Assembly (NCBI GenBank): GCA_024697655.1
Contig: JAILFI010000151.1
Location: 1 to 13,379 of the forward strand
Length of the DNA: 13,379 nt
Direction of reading: 5' to 3'
From: Clostridiales bacterium
GTDB taxonomy: Bacteria > Bacillota_A > Clostridia > Peptostreptococcales > Anaerovoracaceae
The translations under genes were made by a program, and so were the position numbers. A model generated the notes under the pieces. That model worked only from the letters and a program-made list of their open reading frames with translations, was not told the DNA's origin and ran no database searches. Positions 9,184 to 13,379 of this stretch are shown one piece after another (positions within the stretch are counted from its first letter, which is position 1; each line of letters starts with the position of its first letter).

Positions 9184-10296
9184 ATGCTGCAGCTGGACGC
9201 TGTAAAACTGGAAATGCCGGAGATCCGGAAGACGCTCGAGGAGATCGGGGATTCTCTGGATCTTGCGGGCATGCGGGCGCGGCTCGACGAACTGAATACG
9301 AAGATCGCGGAAGCGGATTTCTGGAACGATCAGAAGGCGGCCCAGAAGGTCCTGAAGGAAAAGAAGAGCCTTGAGGACGAACTGGGCACGTATGACGATC
9401 TGGAAAAGGCGCTTTCCGATCTTGACGTACTCATCGAGATGGCTGAGGAGGAAGAGGACGAATCGCTTCTCCCCGAGATCGAGGAGACGAAGGGGTCGCT
9501 CACGAAGGATCTCGAAGCCTTCCGCATCCGAACGCTCCTTTCCGGAGAGTACGACGACAACAACGCGATCCTCTCCGTGCACGGCGGCAGCGGCGGCAAC
9601 GACGCCAAGGACTGGGCGGAGATGCTCTACCGCATGTACACCCGCTGGGCGGCGAAGAAAGGCTACAAGGTCAAGGTGCTCGATTATCAGGACGATGAAG
9701 AAGCGGGCATCAACAGCGCCACGATCCTCGTGGAAGGGCCGCACGCCTACGGGTATCTCAAGACCGAGAAGGGTGTTCACCGGCTCGTCCGCATCTCTCC
9801 GTTCGACAGTTCCGGCAGACGGCATACATCGTTCGCTTCGGTGGATGTGACACCCGAGATCGACGACACGGTCGAAGTGGAGATCGATCCGCAGGACATC
9901 CGCATCGATACATACCGGTCGAGCGGCGCGGGCGGCCAGCACGTCAATAAGACGGACAGCGCCATCCGCATCACGCACTATCCGACGAACATCGTCGTCA
10001 CCTGCCAGAACGAACGCTCGCAGCATCAGAACAAAGAGCAGGCCATGAAGATCCTCATGAGCCGGCTGATCGAGCTCAAGGAACGGGAAAAACTGCAGGA
10101 TCTGAAGGACCTGCAAGGCGATTACAGCCAGATCACCTGGGGCAGCCAGATCCGTTCCTACGTCTTCCAGCCGTACACGATGGTCAAAGACCACCGGACC
10201 GGCGCGGAGATGGGCAATGTGCAGGCGGTCATGGACGGGGATATCGATCTGTTCATCGATGAAATGCTCAAGAGCGGTAAGGAAGCGGACAAGTAA
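9184..10296 (+). CDS. prfB: Peptide chain release factor 2 (RF2), without programmed frameshift
   Basis: RF2 ends translation at UAA and UGA by reading the stop codon in the ribosomal A site and triggering peptide release. This copy has 370 residues in one open frame. The helical domain 1 (about 1-115) contains the family stretch AEADFWNDQKAAQKVLKE; SPF (205-207) is the stop-codon reading tripeptide that separates RF2 from RF1 (PxT); RSSGAGGQHVN (245-255) carries the catalytic GGQ at 250-252, the same numbers as in E. coli, with Ser at position 246. In many bacteria prfB has an in-frame UGA near codon 25 and needs a +1 shift; here that place reads DSLDL with sense codons only. GGAGGAG upstream supports the ATG. 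It lies downstream of secA, as in Bacillus, and 29 bases before tex. Confidence 0.97.
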   Translation: MLQLDAVKLEMPEIRKTLEEIGDSLDLAGMRARLDELNTKIAEADFWNDQKAAQKVLKEKKSLEDELGTYDDLEKALSDLDVLIEMAEEEEDESLLPEIEETKGSLTKDLEAFRIRTLLSGEYDDNNAILSVHGGSGGNDAKDWAEMLYRMYTRWAAKKGYKVKVLDYQDDEEAGINSATILVEGPHAYGYLKTEKGVHRLVRISPFDSSGRRHTSFASVDVTPEIDDTVEVEIDPQDIRIDTYRSSGAGGQHVNKTDSAIRITHYPTNIVVTCQNERSQHQNKEQAMKILMSRLIELKEREKLQDLKDLQGDYSQITWGSQIRSYVFQPYTMVKDHRTGAEMGNVQAVMDGDIDLFIDEMLKSGKEADK

Positions 10297-10298
10297 AC

Positions 10299-10312
10299 GG
10301 CGCTGCGGCGCC
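10299..10312 (+). other. Short GC hairpin between prfB and tex
   Basis: GGCGC (10299-10303) pairs with GCGCC (10308-10312) around the loop TGCG, directly after the prfB stop and four bases before GGAAAGGAC. There is no U-tract. It resembles the hairpin in front of secA in both position and the sequence that follows. Confidence 0.4.
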
Positions 10313-10317
10313 TGCGG

Positions 10318-10323
10318 AAAGGA
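10318..10323 (+). promoter_or_regulatory. Ribosome binding site of tex, oddly close to the GTG start
   Basis: AAAGGA at 10318-10323 is the only Shine-Dalgarno-like sequence before tex. It is just two bases from the GTG at 10326 but eleven bases from an in-frame ATA at 10335, so the true start is uncertain. No in-frame ATG occurs near the start. Confidence 0.55.
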
Positions 10324-10325
10324 CG

Positions 10326-12515
10326 GTGGCGGTCATAGACATCGCACGCATCATAGCTGAGGAACTCAGCATCGGGAAGGAACAGGCGGATCAGGTCATC
10401 CGCCTTCTTGATGAGGGAAATACGATCCCCTTCATCGCCAGATACAGGAAAGAGATGACCCGCGGGATGGACGATACGTCCCTGCGGGCTTTTGAAGAGC
10501 GGCTTACATATTTGCGCGGTCTGGAGGAACGCAAGCAGGAGGTCCTGCGGCTCATCGGGGAGCAGGGAAAGCTCACCCCGGAGCTGGAATCGCAGATCGG
10601 CGAAGCGACCATCCTCCAGCGCGTGGAGGACCTGTACAAACCGTTTAAGAAGAAACGCCTGACCCGCGCCGCCAAGGCGAAAGCCAGAGGGCTCGACCCG
10701 CTCGCCGGGATGCTGCTCGCGCAGAGAAGCGGCGCGCCGCTCCTGCAGGAGGCGGCGGCATTCATCAGCGAAGAAGTGCCGACCGCGGAAGACGCTGTCG
10801 CCGGTGCCTGCGACATCGTCGCGGAGATCGCGGCAGACGATCCTGAAATGACAGGCCGCATCCGCACCCGCACCGAAAAGACAGCGACCATCGCCGTGAC
10901 AGCCGGGGAAGAGGACGAGCAGGGCACCTACGACAACTACAAGGACTTCGAGCAGGCCCTGTCGAAGATCCCGGGGCACCGTATCCTGGCGATCAACCGC
11001 GGGGAAAAGGAGAAAAAACTCAAGGTCTCCGTCCGCGCCGACGAAGCGATGATGGAGGAGATCCTGGAGAAGCGGTTTTTAAAACGCGGCAGCACGGACG
11101 CGGCGCTCATGGAAGACACGCTGCAGGACGCGTACAAACGGCTCATCGCGCCGTCCATCGAACGGGAAATGCGCAATATGCTGACCGAGAAGGCGCAGGA
11201 GGAAGCGATCAAGGTCTTCGGCCGCAATACCGAGAGCCTTCTGATGGTCCCGCCTGTGCGCGGCGCCCGCATCGTGAGCATCGACCCGGGGTACCGGACG
11301 GGCTGCAAGGTGGCTGTGCTGGACGAGACCGGCAAACTGCTCGACCACACGACGATCTACCCGACCCAGCCGCGCCGGGATCTCGCCGGTTCCGAGAAGG
11401 TCCTTGAATCGCTCTGCGCGAAATATGACATCAATACGATCGTCATCGGCAACGGCACAGGCGGCCGTGAGACCGAAGAGTTCGTGGCGGGGTACATCCG
11501 CCGCTCAGGCAGAAACATCCGGTACACCATCGTCAACGAGGCGGGGGCGTCCGTGTATTCGGCGTCCAAACTTGCCGCGGAGGAGTATCCGGATCTCGAC
11601 GTGACGACACGAGGCGCCATGTCGCTGGGAAGGCGGCTGCAGGATCCGCTGGCAGAACTCGTCAAGATCCCGATCAAGAGCATCGGGGTCGGGCAGTACC
11701 AGCACGATATGGATCAGAAGAAACTGGAGAAAGAGCTCCACGATGTTGTGGAAGCCTGTGTCAACAGCGTCGGTGTCGACCTCAATACGGCATCTCCGTC
11801 GCTGCTCAAATATGTGGCGGGGATCAACGAAGCGGTCGCGAAGAGCATCGTGGCGTACCGGGAAGAAAACGGCCGGTTCACCTCCCGCAGGCAGCTCCTG
11901 AAAGTGCCCAGGCTTGGGGCAAGAGCGTATGAGCAGTGCGCCGGGTTCCTGCGGATCGCGGGCGGTACGGAAGTGCTGGACGCGACCGGGATCCATCCGG
12001 AATCGTACGAAGCAGCAAAGAAAGTGCTTGCGGGGCTGGGGCTTGACCTCGCGGACATCGGCAATACCGGACGCTGCAGGGAAGCAGTCCGCGCGCTGCG
12101 CAAAGACCGCAGGGCGATGCAGCGGATGGCGGAGGAGACCGGCGTGGGCGGCTTCACGCTGGAGGACATCCTGAGCGAGATCGAAAAGCCGGGGCGCGAT
12201 CCGCGCGACGATGCGCCGGAAGTCGTCTTCCGCCGCGATGTGACATCGATGGAAGACCTGCAGCCGGGGATGGAACTGACCGGCACGGTCCGCAATGTCG
12301 TGGACTTCGGGGCGTTCGTCGACATCGGGGTCAAGACCGACGGGCTGGTGCACATCTCGCAGCTGGCGGACCGTTTTATAAGACACCCCCTCGATGTGGT
12401 GGCAGTGGGAGATACCGTCAAAGTCCGTATTCTGGACATTGATCATAAAAAAGGGCGGATCAGCCTGACCATGAAAGGGGTGGCGCAGCCCGGGAACAGG
12501 GCGAAGAAGCGCTGA
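10326..12515 (+). CDS. tex: Tex family RNA-binding protein (YqgF-HhH-S1)
   Basis: A 729-residue protein of the Tex family, widespread nucleic-acid-binding factors that affect transcription and gene expression; relatives of eukaryotic Spt6. Domains in order: the N-terminal Tex_N helical region (about 1-190), with LLDEGNTIPFIARYRKEMT near its start; an RNase H-like YqgF domain beginning at VSIDPGYRTGCK (317-328); helix-hairpin-helix segments (about 486-545, LNTASPSLLKYVAGI and FTSRRQLLKVPRLG); a further HhH-like region to about 630; and a C-terminal S1 RNA-binding domain (649-718, GTVRNVVDFGAFVDIG and GLVHISQL). Length is normal for the family (about 720-780). The annotated start is GTG at 10326; the first few residues are uncertain (see the ribosome binding site entry). 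It is the last gene of the presumed operon; no clear terminator follows its TGA stop. Confidence 0.95.
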   Translation: MAVIDIARIIAEELSIGKEQADQVIRLLDEGNTIPFIARYRKEMTRGMDDTSLRAFEERLTYLRGLEERKQEVLRLIGEQGKLTPELESQIGEATILQRVEDLYKPFKKKRLTRAAKAKARGLDPLAGMLLAQRSGAPLLQEAAAFISEEVPTAEDAVAGACDIVAEIAADDPEMTGRIRTRTEKTATIAVTAGEEDEQGTYDNYKDFEQALSKIPGHRILAINRGEKEKKLKVSVRADEAMMEEILEKRFLKRGSTDAALMEDTLQDAYKRLIAPSIEREMRNMLTEKAQEEAIKVFGRNTESLLMVPPVRGARIVSIDPGYRTGCKVAVLDETGKLLDHTTIYPTQPRRDLAGSEKVLESLCAKYDINTIVIGNGTGGRETEEFVAGYIRRSGRNIRYTIVNEAGASVYSASKLAAEEYPDLDVTTRGAMSLGRRLQDPLAELVKIPIKSIGVGQYQHDMDQKKLEKELHDVVEACVNSVGVDLNTASPSLLKYVAGINEAVAKSIVAYREENGRFTSRRQLLKVPRLGARAYEQCAGFLRIAGGTEVLDATGIHPESYEAAKKVLAGLGLDLADIGNTGRCREAVRALRKDRRAMQRMAEETGVGGFTLEDILSEIEKPGRDPRDDAPEVVFRRDVTSMEDLQPGMELTGTVRNVVDFGAFVDIGVKTDGLVHISQLADRFIRHPLDVVAVGDTVKVRILDIDHKKGRISLTMKGVAQPGNRAKKR

Positions 12516-12573
12516 GGACGCGATGCTTTTGTTAGAGATTTATCAAAAACCCGCCGAAAACGGCAAAAAGGCA

Positions 12574-12602
12574 TTGCGACTTCAGGCACCTCATGGTATG
12601 AT
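12574..12602 (+). promoter_or_regulatory. Promoter of the decarboxylase beta-subunit gene
   Basis: TTGCGA (12574-12579) and TATGAT (12597-12602) are separated by 17 bases, and TGG (12594-12596) directly before the -10 gives an extended -10. Matches to the consensus are four of six and five of six. Transcription should start near 12609, leaving a 45-base leader with AAGGAG at 12641-12646. A strong promoter fits a highly expressed energy-metabolism gene and suggests a new transcription unit after tex. Confidence 0.7.
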
Positions 12603-12653
12603 TACAGAGTGCGAAAATGGGCACAAAACGTCATTATAGTAAGGAGTAACGAG

Positions 12654-13379
12654 ATGATTTTAGAGACAATAATTAACTTCTCGGCGACGATGGGTATCAC
12701 AAATCTCGATTACCGTTCGGTGATCATGGTTGCGGTAGCCTGTGTTTTCCTGTTCCTGGCCATCAAGTTCGGTTTTGAGCCGCTGCTGCTCGTTCCGATC
12801 GCATTCGGCATGCTGCTTTCCAACCTGCCGCTGACCGGCATTTTCGAGGCGCATCCGGAAGGAGAGTTCGCCACCTGGGGCTTATTCTCAGTATTCTATG
12901 CATTAAAGCCAGTCCTACCATCATTGATATTTATGGGCGTAGGTGCCATGACTGACTTTGGTCCGCTGATCGCGAATCCGAAGTCCCTGCTCATGGGTGC
13001 CGGCGCACAGTTCGGTATCTTCATTGCGTTCACAGGCGCGATCCTGTTCGGCTTCAACGCGCAGGAAGCGGCTTCCATCGGCATCATCGGCGGTGCGGAT
13101 GGTCCTACCGCGATCTTCCTGACCCAGAAGCTGGCACCGCATCTGCTCGGCGCGATCGCCGTTGCCGCGTATTCCTACATGGCACTGGTCCCGATCATTC
13201 AGCCGCCCATCATGAACGCGGTCACCACCAAGCATGAGAGAATGATCAAGATGGAACAGCTCCGTCCGGTCAGCCAGAGAGAGAAGATCCTCTTCCCGAT
13301 CATGGTTACGATCCTGGTCGTCCTGCTGATCCCGTCGGCTGCTCCGCTGGTCGGCTGCCTGATGCTCGGCAACCTGTTC
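12654..13379 (+). CDS. oadB: Sodium-translocating decarboxylase beta subunit (OadB/GcdB/MmdB family), 3'-truncated
   Basis: The first 242 codons of an integral membrane subunit that couples carboxybiotin decarboxylation to outward sodium pumping; family members have about 375-435 residues, so the gene continues past the window. The frame is open to the last base. Signatures are [16 protein letters not shown] (95-110), [13 protein letters not shown] (143-155) with Asp149 matching the essential Asp203 of Klebsiella OadB, the [20 protein letters not shown] stretch (169-188) and REKILFP (209-215). Several hydrophobic helices are visible (about 22-38, 42-56, 85-97, 112-133, 163-180, 213-228). The ATG lies seven bases after AAGGAG. 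Whether it belongs to oxaloacetate, glutaconyl-CoA or methylmalonyl-CoA decarboxylase depends on the alpha subunit, which is not in the window, so the symbol is a family name. Codons 77-96 are unusually AT-rich. Confidence 0.93.
   Translation, partial: MILETIINFSATMGITNLDYRSVIMVAVACVFLFLAIKFGFEPLLLVPIAFGMLLSNLPLTGIFEAHPEGEFATWGLFSVFYALKPVLPSLIFMGVGAMTDFGPLIANPKSLLMGAGAQFGIFIAFTGAILFGFNAQEAASIGIIGGADGPTAIFLTQKLAPHLLGAIAVAAYSYMALVPIIQPPIMNAVTTKHERMIKMEQLRPVSQREKILFPIMVTILVVLLIPSAAPLVGCLMLGNLF

Noticed and set aside
12553..12564. Small hairpin GCCG-AAAA-CGGC after tex, considered as a terminator
   Set aside because: The stem is only four pairs and is followed by A, not T, on the plus strand. 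On the minus strand it has T-runs but no gene is seen there to terminate.
12660..13235. Short minus-strand open frames opposite the decarboxylase gene
   Set aside because: The plus strand encodes a clear OadB-family protein from 12654 to the window edge; the antisense frames show no domain.

Overview
This window is a stretch of chromosome that most likely comes from a GC-rich, strictly anaerobic Bacillota (Clostridia-like) bacterium. The case rests on: an EtfB-EtfA pair of the kind used in anaerobic acyl-CoA metabolism; a sodium-pumping decarboxylase beta subunit; a PdaC-like cell-wall deacetylase; a zinc-ribbon/membrane/OB-fold protein of a type seen in Clostridia; secA close to prfB, as in Bacillus; and strong AGGAGG-type ribosome binding sites. 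I cannot name a genus from the sequence. There are no rRNA or tRNA genes, insertion sequences, phage genes or CRISPR arrays.

Layout. (1) 1-1706, plus strand: the 3' part of etfB, then complete etfA, closed by an intrinsic terminator. (2) 1769-3270, minus strand: a membrane-anchored polysaccharide deacetylase with its own terminator, convergent with etfA. (3) 3271-3533: a divergent intergenic region with a good plus-strand promoter, a weaker minus-strand promoter and a short direct repeat that may be a regulator site. (4) 3534-12515, plus strand: a tightly spaced run of five genes (CNNM/CorC-type transporter, secA, zinc-ribbon membrane protein, prfB, tex; gaps 45, 37, 72 and 29 bases) with no terminator between them, so probably one transcription unit. 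(5) 12516-13379: a strong promoter followed by the first 242 codons of a sodium-translocating decarboxylase beta subunit, cut by the window edge.

How the genes fit together. Both ends carry anaerobic energy metabolism: Etf passes electrons to or from acyl-CoA dehydrogenases, and the decarboxylase turns a decarboxylation into a sodium gradient. The middle block is housekeeping: protein export (SecA), translation termination (RF2), transcription or RNA surveillance (Tex), a divalent-ion/CBS membrane protein and a peptidoglycan-type deacetylase. Metabolic genes prefer AGA/CGT arginine codons, while the housekeeping block prefers CGC/CGG/CGT.

No clear new defence or mobile system is present. The least explained item is the 485-residue protein between secA and prfB. 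It has an N-terminal zinc ribbon, an acidic Glu/Ala/Val region made of near-identical 99-base tandem repeats, a series of [DE]xF-x3-AP-like motifs, one membrane segment and an external OB-like domain. Other points worth a look are prfB without the usual programmed frameshift, an ambiguous tex start codon, hairpins without U-tracts at several operon junctions, and an AT-rich rare-codon patch in the decarboxylase gene.
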